64,000 nucleotides of DNA from Pseudarthrobacter sp. GA104 (GTDB taxonomy: Bacteria; Actinomycetota; Actinomycetes; Actinomycetales; Micrococcaceae), in NCBI RefSeq assembly GCF_009741265.1, contig NZ_WOWL01000001.1, positions 1,798,001 through 1,862,000 of the forward strand, given 5' to 3'. This document shows positions 45,277-56,174 of the stretch, piece after piece (positions within the stretch are counted from its first letter, which is position 1; every line of letters begins with the position of its first letter). The translations under genes and the position numbers were made by a program. Below the pieces are notes generated by a model. It made no database searches. It was not told where the DNA came from and saw only the letters and a program-made list of their open reading frames with translations.

Positions 45277-45347
45277 GCCTGAATAGGGGCATTGGCTGAA
45301 TAGTGGCTTTGCGCGAAAAGGGCGTTCCCTAAACCCTGCCGGAAAGG

Positions 45348-47471
45348 CTACAGCCCGAGTTCGGCGGGCAGTGGCACGTCCTGGTCTAGGACATTCCTGG
45401 CCAGGAATGACTCCACAACCTGATACCAGACCTTTGAATGCTGCGGCTGGAGCACCCAGTGGTTCTCGTCCGGAAAATACAGGAACCGATGCGGCGTCTG
45501 CCCGTCCTGGTCCGCGGCGAGCTTTGACTTGGACAGCAGCTCGTACCAAAGCCGCAGCCCCTCGCCGATGGGCACCCGGTAGTCCTTGTCCCCATGGATC
45601 ACCAGCATGGGCGTGCCGATGTTTTCGACGTGAAGGTGCGGTGAATTGTCCAGCGCCATCTCTTCTGTCATTTCCTTCAGCCAGTACTGCGAGGCGTCCG
45701 TGGTGGGGCCGAACTGGTCCAGCGCCCACAGGCTCGCGTGCGTCACGATTGCCCTGAACCGGTCGGTCTGCCCTGCCACCCAGTTGGCCATGTAGCCGCC
45801 GAAGGACCCTCCCATGGCGGCGGTGCGGCCGGCGTCGATGTCGGGCCGCTGGACCGCGGCGTCCGTGACCGCCATCAGGTCCGCGTACGGTGCTTTGCCC
45901 CAGGCTCCCCATCCGCGCTGGATGTGGGCCTGGCCGTACCCGGTGGAGAGCGCAGGGTCGGGCAGGAGGACCGCATAGCCCTTGGCAGTCATCAGCCACG
46001 GGTTCCACCGCCAGGTCCAGGCGTTCCAGGACCCGAGCGGTCCACCATGGATCCACAGGAGCATGGGCGCCGGAGACTCCGCTGACGCGCCCTCCGGCAG
46101 CGCCAGGTAGGCCGGGACACGGGACCCGTCCGCCGCCGTCGCAGCGATGCGTTCCAGCCTGCCGGGGCGCACCGGCCGCTCCGCGGGGGCGGGCAGCCGC
46201 GTGGCCTCGCCCGTCCGCAGGTCCAGCCGTACCGCTTCAGGCGGGAACTCGTAGGAGCTCCGCAGGGCGTAGGCGCTGCGTCCGTCCGGCGAAACCACGA
46301 CGTCGGAGTAGGCCGCAGCGTCCTGCGTCACCCGGGCGACACTTACTTCAGCCGCGCCGGCGGGGACGCTGATCCGGAAGACCGGCGACGCGCCGTCGTC
46401 GTCCGCGGTGACCAGGAGGGCGGACCCGTCCGGAAGCCAGGCAGCGGGCTTGGGCCACCGGTCCCAGTCGTGAGCCAGCGGCACCAGGCCGCCCGGGGCG
46501 TCTCCGCCTTCCCCCGCTACGTCCAGCAGGTGGAGCTTGACCTGCGGGGCCTCCTGCGGCGTGGTGTCGCTTTCGCTGACAACTGCCAGGGTGCTGCCGT
46601 CGGGGCTGACGGGACCCGGGAAAAAGCTCATGCCCTCCTCGTCCAGAAGCACCTTGGTGCTGCCGGAGGGCACGTCCACGGCCACGAGGATGGACCTGCT
46701 GTCGGCCTTGGCCAGCGGCTTGGTGTAGCTCGTGTAGATGGTTTTGCCATCGGGGCTGACCACGGTTTCCGCCTCCCGCAGCCTGGGGCCGGCATCCGGC
46801 GTGAGGTTCCGCAGGACCAGCGGCGCGGTGGCATCGACGGTTGCCGGTTTGCCGCCGTCCTGTGCTTCGCCGGGCTCAACCGCGAAGATCCGGGGCTGGC
46901 CCGGTCCCAGGTCCGCGTCCCAGTACCGGACCGGATATTCACTGTGCAGGATGGCGGAGACCTTGCGGTCCTTCCGCGATTTTCGGCGTTCGGCGTCCTC
47001 CTCTTCGTCGGCGGAACCGGCCAGGACCTCCGCGGTCACGAAGGCGGCGTCGGCGTTCCGGGCCGTCAGCACGGCGCCCACTCCGCCGGCCCGGTTCAAC
47101 ACCACGCGGGCTTCGCCGCCGTCCGCGGGAAGCAGCCAGAGCGCCTTGACGGGCTCCTCCTCGGGGCTGTCCGGGTCCGGCCGCGCGGAGGTGAAATAGA
47201 CGTCCCCGTTGGCGGCGAACGCCGCCCCCGCCTCACCCTTGGCGCTGCGGGTGATCCGCCGGGCGTGCTTTTGCCCCGCGGGATCCAGCTCCCACAGGGC
47301 GGTACCGAATTCGGTGCCTTTCCCGTTCAGGGTGGCCACGGTAGTGACCAGCCGGGTGCCGTCCGGGCTCAGCGCAAGGCCACTTACCCGCGGGATTGAC
47401 AAATAATGGTCCAAATCATGAAAAGGGGTCAAAGGTCGCTCATCCGGGATCGCCGGTTCCAAGTTAGCCAT
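45348..47471 (-). CDS. S9-family (prolyl oligopeptidase type) peptidase
   Basis: The 707-residue cytoplasmic serine peptidase has an N-terminal beta-propeller (SPDGTRLV, SPDGKTIY, SPDGSTLAV, SPDGRSAY blades) and a C-terminal alpha/beta hydrolase domain. The catalytic residues are Ser in GGSFGGYMA, Asp in HGDKDYRVP and His in FPDENHWV. It resembles acylaminoacyl-peptidases and dipeptidyl-peptidase-like enzymes that cut short peptides. The ATG at 47471 is taken. Confidence 0.94.
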   Translation of the reverse strand: MANLEPAIPDERPLTPFHDLDHYLSIPRVSGLALSPDGTRLVTTVATLNGKGTEFGTALWELDPAGQKHARRITRSAKGEAGAAFAANGDVYFTSARPDPDSPEEEPVKALWLLPADGGEARVVLNRAGGVGAVLTARNADAAFVTAEVLAGSADEEEDAERRKSRKDRKVSAILHSEYPVRYWDADLGPGQPRIFAVEPGEAQDGGKPATVDATAPLVLRNLTPDAGPRLREAETVVSPDGKTIYTSYTKPLAKADSRSILVAVDVPSGSTKVLLDEEGMSFFPGPVSPDGSTLAVVSESDTTPQEAPQVKLHLLDVAGEGGDAPGGLVPLAHDWDRWPKPAAWLPDGSALLVTADDDGASPVFRISVPAGAAEVSVARVTQDAAAYSDVVVSPDGRSAYALRSSYEFPPEAVRLDLRTGEATRLPAPAERPVRPGRLERIAATAADGSRVPAYLALPEGASAESPAPMLLWIHGGPLGSWNAWTWRWNPWLMTAKGYAVLLPDPALSTGYGQAHIQRGWGAWGKAPYADLMAVTDAAVQRPDIDAGRTAAMGGSFGGYMANWVAGQTDRFRAIVTHASLWALDQFGPTTDASQYWLKEMTEEMALDNSPHLHVENIGTPMLVIHGDKDYRVPIGEGLRLWYELLSKSKLAADQDGQTPHRFLYFPDENHWVLQPQHSKVWYQVVESFLARNVLDQDVPLPAELGL

Positions 47472-47586
47472 GCCCCGATTCAACCCGACCGTGTCCCACA
47501 TCACAAACCGCTACCTACCCACTGAACGACGCCGGCGCTCAAGTTCAAAGGGGGGCAGGGCGCCCGGGTCCGCTCCGGCGACGACC

Positions 47587-47757
47587 ATCAGACATTTCCC
47601 GGCGCCTGCTCGTTCCTCGCTTTGACGGCGCCTACATAAATGCCTGATGTCCGTCGCCTCGTGCATAGGCGCGCCTCACGCGAAGCGGAGGGGCCGGGGT
47701 CATTTGTGTAGCTTGCGTCAAAGCGACGGAGGAGCAGCAAGCGGCAAATGACTCCGG
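47587..47757. repeat. Two inverted copies of a hairpin-forming repeat (REP/BIME-like)
   Basis: Copy A (47587-47648) and copy B (47694-47757) each fold back on themselves (ATCAG-CATTT...GGCGCC arms in A; GTCATTTG...GCTTGC/GCAAGC...CAAATGAC in B). Their loop regions are reverse complements of each other (TGCTCGTTCCTCGCTTTGAC in A against GTCAAAGCGACGGAGGAGCA in B). The rest of the 400-bp gap 47472-47871 holds only the clpC terminator. Confidence 0.6.
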
Positions 47758-47822
47758 TGCCGCAGCGACTTAGCCACGGGTGACCGCCGGATGCCAACAC
47801 TTTGACGGGACCGGGGGCAAAG

Positions 47823-47866
47823 CGAAGGCCCCGCCTGCTCGGGAGCTGGCGGGGCCTTCGGTTTTT
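47823..47866 (-). terminator. Terminator of clpC (bidirectional form)
   Basis: A perfect 13-bp stem CGAAGGCCCCGCC/GGCGGGGCCTTCG has a 12-nt loop. A TTTTT run follows on the plus strand and CTTTG on the minus strand, 12 bp past the clpC stop. Confidence 0.85.
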
Positions 47867-47871
47867 GGTGC

Positions 47872-50364
<2,493 letters not shown>

Positions 50365-50428
50365 TTCGCCACACTCCTAGCTACGACGTACTTTGATGCT
50401 ACGTGGCTGGCCCCTGCTTGTGGAGCGT

Positions 50429-50446
50429 GTTCGCCACAGGGGAAAC
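50429..50446. promoter_or_regulatory. Possible ClgR-type operator upstream of clpC
   Basis: GTTCGCC-ACAG-GGGAAAC is an imperfect palindrome about 65 bp before the clpC start. ClgR activates clp genes in actinobacteria through TTCGC/GCGAA-like sites. Only one half matches well. Confidence 0.35.
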
Positions 50447-50494
50447 CGTGGTGGTTCGGGAATATCCTGAGAAGGGGTCCAGGGAGGTAATGAG

Positions 50495-51112
50495 ATGTCG
50501 CAGGTGGATCTGAAACGCGTCCGTCGTCCGGCGGAAGTTGCCGTGGCGGCCGGCATTGTCTGGCTTGCGGGCATCAGTCCGGTGCCCGGCGTCTACCTCG
50601 AACCCGATCCCGCCCGGCGGCTCACGATGCTCCGCAAAGGGCAGCGCTCATGGATCGTGGGACAGCACGTCGCCGCGGCCGGAACCGCGGCGATGCCCGC
50701 CGCCTTCGCACGCCTGGCCCTTGCCCTCCCTGCCGGCCGGGCCAGGACGCTGGTGGCCGCAGCCACCGCCGCCCTTGCCGCGGGGGCGCCCCTGTTTGTT
50801 TCCCAGCTCGCCCTGCGCGCCTCCGACCTGGAGCGCTTCGCTGCACGCCGGCTTCCGGGCTGGCCGTTCCTCAGCTACGCGTGGCTGCACGTGCTTGCCC
50901 TCGGGTCCCTGTCCGGAGCGCTGGCAAGCCTTCCGGACAGGGAAAAGGAAGCGGCCGCCGTCGCTCTCGCCACACTGGGATCCGGGGCGGTCCTGGCGAA
51001 GACCGGTGACATCCCGCCGTTCGTGTTCTATGTCGCCGAACAAATTGCCGCCGCAGGTTTCCTGCGCGGCAATCCTCCGCGGCACCCGCATGAACCGTCG
51101 CTGCCCGAGTAA
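50495..51112 (+). CDS. Hypothetical integral membrane protein
   Basis: The 205-residue Ala-rich protein has about four hydrophobic segments (AAGIVWLAGISPVPGVYL, FARLALALPAGRARTLVAAATAALAAGAP, FLSYAWLHVLALGSLSGALASL, VFYVAEQIAAAGFL). GGGAGGTAATGAG supplies the ribosome site. It is divergent from clpC. No family is recognised. Confidence 0.75.
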   Translation: MSQVDLKRVRRPAEVAVAAGIVWLAGISPVPGVYLEPDPARRLTMLRKGQRSWIVGQHVAAAGTAAMPAAFARLALALPAGRARTLVAAATAALAAGAPLFVSQLALRASDLERFAARRLPGWPFLSYAWLHVLALGSLSGALASLPDREKEAAAVALATLGSGAVLAKTGDIPPFVFYVAEQIAAAGFLRGNPPRHPHEPSLPE

Positions 51113-51158
51113 TGGGCAGCCGCCCATTCCCGGCCCGGAACGCAAAGGCCCGGAACAG

Positions 51159-51199
51159 GAAAAGGCCCTGCTTCCCGTTCGGGAAGCAGGGCCTTTTTA
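51159..51199. terminator. Bidirectional terminator between the membrane protein gene and lsr2
   Basis: A perfect 16-bp stem AAAGGCCCTGCTTCCC/GGGAAGCAGGGCCTTT with GTTC loop is followed by TTAT on the plus strand and by CCTTTTCC-type sequence on the other. Confidence 0.9.
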
Positions 51200-51212
51200 T
51201 CCGAGGCACGAA

Positions 51213-51542
51213 CTAGGAATGGGCCTTTTGGTAGGCTTCCTGGATTTCAGCCTGAATTCGGCCGCGGCTGTTAACCGTGTAGCCGTTTTCGCGGGCCCAT
51301 TGCCTAATCTGTGCAGAGTCGTGGCTGCGTCCCCCCGATGCCGCCTTGGCCCGGGCCGGGCGGCCGCCGGAAGTTTTCCGTGCGGCTGCAACAAAACGTT
51401 CCAGCGAAGAACGAAGTTCAGCGGCGTTTGCCGCCGAAAGATCGATCTCGTAGTTCGTCCCGTCAAGGCCAAACTTCACATTCTCGTCTGCGGATCCCCC
51501 ATCCAGATCATCAACGAGGATGATGTTTACTTTCTGTGCCAT
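51213..51542 (-). CDS. lsr2: Nucleoid protein Lsr2
   Basis: The 109-residue H-NS-like xenogeneic silencer has the N-terminal dimerisation domain (MAQKVNIILVDDLDGGSADENVKFGLDG), a middle basic linker, and the C-terminal DNA-binding domain with the minor-groove RGR clamp (IRQWARENGYTVNSRGRIQAEIQEAY). It bridges A+T-rich DNA and represses transferred genes. Monocistronic. Confidence 0.97.
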   Translation of the reverse strand: MAQKVNIILVDDLDGGSADENVKFGLDGTNYEIDLSAANAAELRSSLERFVAAARKTSGGRPARAKAASGGRSHDSAQIRQWARENGYTVNSRGRIQAEIQEAYQKAHS

Positions 51543-51677
51543 TTAAGACTTCCTTTTGGAAAGGGTTCGGTGTGCAGAAAAGCAGGATGTTTCCTTAAAA
51601 GTATGACTCCCTTTATGGCAACGCGTCAAAGCGGCAAATGGTTCCGGGGGATATTGGAGGGAAAAGCCAGGGGTTTA

Positions 51678-51854
51678 TCAATTCGATTCCGGGTCCGGCC
51701 GGTCCGCGGGGGATGCCGCCTTAGCTTCGGCTTCGGTCTGGGCCTGGGCTTCCGCCTGGCGTTCCGCTTTGTCCGCATTGAAAATCGATTTCATGGCGAA
51801 CCAGAAAAGCAGGCCGACCACCACGGAGGGAAGGAGGACAGCTACATATTCCAC
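51678..51854 (-). CDS. Small membrane protein coupled to lysS
   Basis: A 58-residue ORF starts at GTG 51854, two bases after the lysS TGA, so it is translationally coupled. It has one N-terminal helix (VLLPSVVVGLLFWFAM, about residues 6-22) with the N-terminus outside by the positive-inside rule. A charged Lys/Glu/Ala/Gln-rich tail follows (FNADKAERQAEAQAQTEAEAKA). It is probably a membrane anchor or regulator; the function is unknown. Confidence 0.75.
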   Translation of the reverse strand: MEYVAVLLPSVVVGLLFWFAMKSIFNADKAERQAEAQAQTEAEAKAASPADRPDPESN

Positions 51855-51856
51855 GG

Positions 51857-53389
51857 TCAGTGGCCTTCCGGCTTGAGCAACGGGAACAGAATCGTTTCGC
51901 GGATTCCGGCGCCCGTGAACAGCATGACGAGCCGGTCGATCCCCAGTCCGATTCCGCCCATCGGCGGAGCACCGTACTCAAGGGCACGCAGGAAGTCCTC
52001 GTCCAGCTGCATTGCCTCGTCGTCCCCGGCGGCCGCATGGCGTGACTGCTCGGTCAGGCGTTCGCGCTGGATAACGGGGTCGATCAGCTCGGAGAAGGCG
52101 GTGCCGCGTTCCATTCCGCCGATGATGAGGTCCCAGGCTTCGATCAGGCGGCCGTCCTCGCGGTGCGGACGGGCCAGCGGCTGGGCGGACGGCGGGTAAT
52201 CGTAGACGAAGGTGGGGTTCAGCAGCGTGGGCTCCACGATCTCGCCGAACAACTCGACAGCGAGCTTCTCGGCATCCCACTTCGGGTCCACCTTGACCTC
52301 GTGCTTTGCGGCGATGTCGCGGAGCACCTCCAGCGGAGTATCCGGCGTGACTTCCTGGCCAACGGCGTCGGAAAGCCCCGGGTACACGGCAAGCCAGGCC
52401 CACTCGCCGTCGAGGTTGATCTCCCCGGCGTCCGTCTGGAGGACACGTCCGGCACCCACGGCGTCGGCGGCGTCGAGGATGATCTCCTTGATGCGTTCGG
52501 CCATCACGAACTGGTCAGCCCACGCCTCGTAGCACTCAAGGGTGGTGAACTCCGGGCTGTGGGTGGAGTCCACGCCCTCGTTGCGGAACACGCGGCCCAT
52601 GTCGTAGACGCGGTCGATCCCGCCCACCACAGCGCGCTTGAGGTAGAGCTCGGTGGCGATGCGCAGCGTCATCTTCTGGTCGAAGGCGTTCATGTGGGTC
52701 TCGAACGGACGCGCCAGCGCGCCGCCGTGGACCAGGTTGAGGATGGGGGTCTCCACCTCCACGTAGCTGTGGCGGAAGAGTGTTTCGCGGATGGAGCGGG
52801 TGATGGCGGCGCGGGTGTAGACCATTTCGCGGGCTTCGTCGCGGACCATCAGGTCCACGTAGCGCTGGCGGACACGGGTCTCTTCGTTCAGTTCCGCGTG
52901 CAGCACCGGCAGCGGGCGGAGCGCCTTGGAGGCCATGGACCAGGACTCTGCCATGACGGACAGTTCGCCGCGGCGGGAGGAGATGACCTCGCCCTTGATG
53001 AACACGTGGTCGCCGAGGTCAACCAGGGCCTTCCAGTCCGCGAGCGCCTCTTCGCCCACGTTGGCGAGGCTCAGCATGGCCTGGAGCCGGGTTCCCTTGC
53101 CGTCGGTGCCGCCCTCCTGGAGGGTGGCGAAGCACAGCTTGCCGGTGTTGCGGATAAACACCACGCGGCCGGTGACTCCCACGGTGTCCCCCGTGGTGTC
53201 GTCCGCCTCAAGGTGGGCGTACTTCTCGCGGATTTCGGCGAGGGAGTGCGTCCGCTCCACGCCCACCGGGTACGCCTCGGTGCCGCGCTCGATCAGTTTG
53301 GCGCGCTTCTCCATGCGGATCCGCATCTGCTCGCTGGCGTCGAGGGGCTCTGGGGCGTTCTTGGGCGCGGGGGTGTTTTGGGAAGTCAC
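51857..53389 (-). CDS. lysS: Lysyl-tRNA synthetase, class II
   Basis: The 510-residue class II enzyme has an N-terminal OB-fold anticodon-binding domain (VGVTGRVVFIRNTGKLCFATLQEG) and a catalytic domain with motif 1 (VEVETPILNLVHGGALARPF), motif 2 (VFRNEGVDSTHSPEFTTLE) and motif 3 (GGIGLGIDRLVMLFTG). The start is GTG at 53389 with a weak ribosome site. It is followed at 2 bp by a small membrane protein gene. Confidence 0.97.
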   Translation of the reverse strand: MTSQNTPAPKNAPEPLDASEQMRIRMEKRAKLIERGTEAYPVGVERTHSLAEIREKYAHLEADDTTGDTVGVTGRVVFIRNTGKLCFATLQEGGTDGKGTRLQAMLSLANVGEEALADWKALVDLGDHVFIKGEVISSRRGELSVMAESWSMASKALRPLPVLHAELNEETRVRQRYVDLMVRDEAREMVYTRAAITRSIRETLFRHSYVEVETPILNLVHGGALARPFETHMNAFDQKMTLRIATELYLKRAVVGGIDRVYDMGRVFRNEGVDSTHSPEFTTLECYEAWADQFVMAERIKEIILDAADAVGAGRVLQTDAGEINLDGEWAWLAVYPGLSDAVGQEVTPDTPLEVLRDIAAKHEVKVDPKWDAEKLAVELFGEIVEPTLLNPTFVYDYPPSAQPLARPHREDGRLIEAWDLIIGGMERGTAFSELIDPVIQRERLTEQSRHAAAGDDEAMQLDEDFLRALEYGAPPMGGIGLGIDRLVMLFTGAGIRETILFPLLKPEGH

Positions 53390-53460
53390 AATCCCCAAGT
53401 TTACCGGGAGTTGGACAGCCCGGCTTCGCGGCTGCCCCGCAGGCGCCTGCCTAGGATGGG

Positions 53461-54318
53461 GTGGTGAAAGAACAGGTACTTCCAACGCACGACGGCGGCC
53501 GGCTGGCTTTGTACAGCTACGGCACCGAAGATGCGCCAGGAGACCGCCGGGTGCTGCTGATCGGCGGGGCCTTCCTCACCGCCCTGATCTATCGGCCCTT
53601 TTCCGTGGCCCTGGCGAAGGGCCTCGGCGACGGGTGGGCCGTTGACGTGTATGACCGCCGCGGGCGGGGAAGCTCGTCGGAGCAGCCAGCGGACTACTCC
53701 ATGGCCACCGAGATCGCGGATGTGCGCACGGTCCTGGACGCCACGGGCGCTAGGAACATCCTGGGCCACAGCCTGGGCGGATCCGTGGCCCTCAACGCGG
53801 TCCAGGAGTTCACCGGCACCGCGTACGTGCCGGACAAGCTTGCGGTGTACGACGCCGCCGTGAACATCGACGGCAGCATTGACACCGGCTGGCTGGACGG
53901 GTTCGAGGACGCCGTGAACAACGGCAGGGTGGGCCATGCCCTGGCCCACATGAAGAAGGCCACCAAACCGGGTTCGGCTTTGGCGAGGATCCCCGAGCCC
54001 GTCCTTGCCGGGCTGATGGCCGTGCTGTCGCGGACCAAGGTGAACCGGATGTTCCAGGAAGTCATGCCCAGCGGGGTGGGCGAGCTCCGGGCCGCCTACA
54101 AGGAGGCGGACCATGCCAGGGACTTCAGCGTGCTTCCTGCCAACACCCACTTCATGGCGGGCGGCAAGAGTCCCGGCTATTACAAGGCAACGGCCGAGCG
54201 GCTGCACGCTGCGGTCCCCGGCAGCACCTACGAGCTCTCCCCCAAGTGCTTCCACGGTTCCATCCCGGCTGCCGTGGGCGAACTGGTCACCGACATTTCC
54301 ACGTACTTCAAGGGCTAG
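53461..54318 (+). CDS. Alpha/beta-fold hydrolase
   Basis: The 285-residue protein has the nucleophile elbow GHSLGGS (Ser104), an oxyanion-type LLIGGAF segment, YDRRGRGSSS and a C-terminal His in CFHGSIPAAV. The substrate is unknown: esterase, lipase or haloperoxidase type. The start is GTG 53461 or the adjacent GTG 53464. It is divergent from lysS and converges on the allophanate hydrolase gene. Confidence 0.88.
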   Translation: MVKEQVLPTHDGGRLALYSYGTEDAPGDRRVLLIGGAFLTALIYRPFSVALAKGLGDGWAVDVYDRRGRGSSSEQPADYSMATEIADVRTVLDATGARNILGHSLGGSVALNAVQEFTGTAYVPDKLAVYDAAVNIDGSIDTGWLDGFEDAVNNGRVGHALAHMKKATKPGSALARIPEPVLAGLMAVLSRTKVNRMFQEVMPSGVGELRAAYKEADHARDFSVLPANTHFMAGGKSPGYYKATAERLHAAVPGSTYELSPKCFHGSIPAAVGELVTDISTYFKG

Positions 54319-56174
54319 GCTCCGCGGCTGGACCCTGCCAGCGCGGCGTCCCCGAGGTCCTGCCACACGCCCTTGGGACGGGACAGATGGTCCTTGGCGG
54401 CCAGCCAGTCGCCGTAGACCGTGATGTCCTCCCCCTGTGCGGCCGCCACCGCATCGCAGGCGAACCCCACAGCCCGGGAACCGTCGGCCAGTTGGATTGA
54501 TCCGAGCAGCATGGGTTCGGGCAGGGCAGCCAGGAACGCCCCCAGCCCGGCCTGGGACACGAGCCACCGTTCCCCCACAAGCTCGGCTCCGCCGTCCTCC
54601 GCACGGTACACCCCGGGCTTCGGCGGTTCGGTGTCCAGGGAAACCATCCGGTAGCGGGCCGCGGTGCGGACGGGGCCGTCCCAGGCGGCGCCGAGCTCCT
54701 CCAGCTGGCGGGCCAGGGGCTGCCCCTTCCGGTGAGCGCCGACCACCACCAGCGGCACGGCGGTTGCGCCTGCGGCCACCGGCCAGGGAACGGACGACGG
54801 CGGGTGGGCAGCTTCGCCGGCAGCCGCCGGCGCCGCGCCAGGCTCGTGAAGGGCACGAGCGAAGAGGGCAGGCGCTTCGGGGGTCACCTCAAGGAGCCGG
54901 GCGATGTCCGCGGCAACGGCGTCCTCGAACGTCCGTGCCACCACGGTGAGCCCGAACTGCGCGCCGTCCACCGTGCCGGCCGGCACCGCAACAGCGCTGA
55001 GGTCAAACAGGTTGCAGAAGTTCGTGTACGTCCCCATCAGCGAGTTCACTCCCACCGGGTCCGCGGCCACGTCGGCAAGGGTGGGGTGGAACGGGGCGGT
55101 GGGGATCAGCAGGGCGTCAAACCCTTCCAGCCGCGCCACCGCCTGCTGTTTCAACGCTTCCAGCTTGGCGGTGTCAGCCACGTAGCGGTGGGCGGGCACG
55201 CTGCCGGCCGCCCGGATGATGCGCTCCACCGTGGGGTCGATGCCCGCCTGGTTGCCTCCGCCGCCGTCGTACTTTTCCAGGAAACTGCCGACAGCGGCGT
55301 GGCGCTCCGCCACCAGCCCGCCGTCGTACAGCAGCCGGGCGGCCTCGAGGAAGGCATCGAATTCGATCGCCTCCGCCTCCACGCCCAGTCCCTTGAGCCG
55401 GTCCACATTGCGGTGGAATTCGGCTGCCCAGGCGTCCGGCAGCGCCGGCAGGGTTGCGGGATAGGCGACCCGCGGCTTTTCCGGTGCCGCCAGCCGGATG
55501 TCCGCCGGCCAGGACCGGGCTCCTCCCGCCATCACGCCCATGGCGAGCTCCGCCGTCGAGAGGTGGCGGGCGAAGATGGTGACGGCGTCCCAGGACCGGC
55601 ATGCGGGCACGACGCCGGCGGTGGACACAACATCCAGCGTCGGCTTGATGCCCACGATCCCCTGCAGCCCGGCGGGCACGCGGCCCGAGCCGGCGGTGTC
55701 CGTTCCGATGGCGATATCCACCAGGCCAAGGGCCACAGCGGCTGCCGAGCCGGAGCTGGAGCCGCCGGAAATGTAGTCCGGTCGGCGGGAATCCCGGACC
55801 GCCCCGTGCGGGCTGCGGGTGCCCACCAGGCCGGTGGCGAACTGGTCCAGGTTGGTGGCGCCCAGCACCAGGGCGCCCCCGGCACGGAGGCGGGCAACCG
55901 CTTCGGCGTCCTCCTCCGGCAGGTAGGCGAAGCCGGGGCATGCGGCCGTCGTGGGGATTCCCGCGACGTCAACGTTGTTCTTGACGGCGAGCAGGAGCCC
56001 GGCCAGCGGCAGTCGGGCTCCACCCGACACCGCCGTGTCGATGGCGGCGGCCTCCGCCAGGAGGTCATCCGCACTGCGCAGGGTGATCCAGATTTCCGGA
56101 CGGTCCACTGCATCCAGCGCGGCCAGCGCCGCCTTGACCCGCGTGCCGGCCGGGCCGGTGGTTACGGTGCTCAT
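54315..56174 (-). CDS. atzF: Allophanate hydrolase (AtzF type)
   Basis: The 619-residue protein has an N-terminal amidase-signature domain with the Ser-Ser-Lys triad K65 (AVKNNVD), Ser in GGSSSGS (137-143) and S163 (DTAGSGRVPAG). The C-terminal AtzF-specific domain occupies about residues 480-619 (VPLVVVGAHRKGQPLARQLEELGA). It splits allophanate into ammonia and CO2. The ATG at 56174 overlaps the carboxylase stop by 4 bp. Confidence 0.95.
   Translation of the reverse strand: MSTVTTGPAGTRVKAALAALDAVDRPEIWITLRSADDLLAEAAAIDTAVSGGARLPLAGLLLAVKNNVDVAGIPTTAACPGFAYLPEEDAEAVARLRAGGALVLGATNLDQFATGLVGTRSPHGAVRDSRRPDYISGGSSSGSAAAVALGLVDIAIGTDTAGSGRVPAGLQGIVGIKPTLDVVSTAGVVPACRSWDAVTIFARHLSTAELAMGVMAGGARSWPADIRLAAPEKPRVAYPATLPALPDAWAAEFHRNVDRLKGLGVEAEAIEFDAFLEAARLLYDGGLVAERHAAVGSFLEKYDGGGGNQAGIDPTVERIIRAAGSVPAHRYVADTAKLEALKQQAVARLEGFDALLIPTAPFHPTLADVAADPVGVNSLMGTYTNFCNLFDLSAVAVPAGTVDGAQFGLTVVARTFEDAVAADIARLLEVTPEAPALFARALHEPGAAPAAAGEAAHPPSSVPWPVAAGATAVPLVVVGAHRKGQPLARQLEELGAAWDGPVRTAARYRMVSLDTEPPKPGVYRAEDGGAELVGERWLVSQAGLGAFLAALPEPMLLGSIQLADGSRAVGFACDAVAAAQGEDITVYGDWLAAKDHLSRPKGVWQDLGDAALAGSSRGA

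Larger units (their letters stand above)
44876..45347. other. 470-bp intergenic region
   Basis: It contains a small ORF of doubtful status (45014-45193) and a hairpin downstream of the S9 peptidase gene (45236-45276). Several other short frames are open on both strands without ribosome sites. I see no RNA gene or repeat of another kind. Confidence 0.5.

Noticed and set aside
53390..53460. T-box leader for lysS
   Set aside because: The region upstream of lysS is only about 70 bp and shared with a divergent gene, too short for a T-box.
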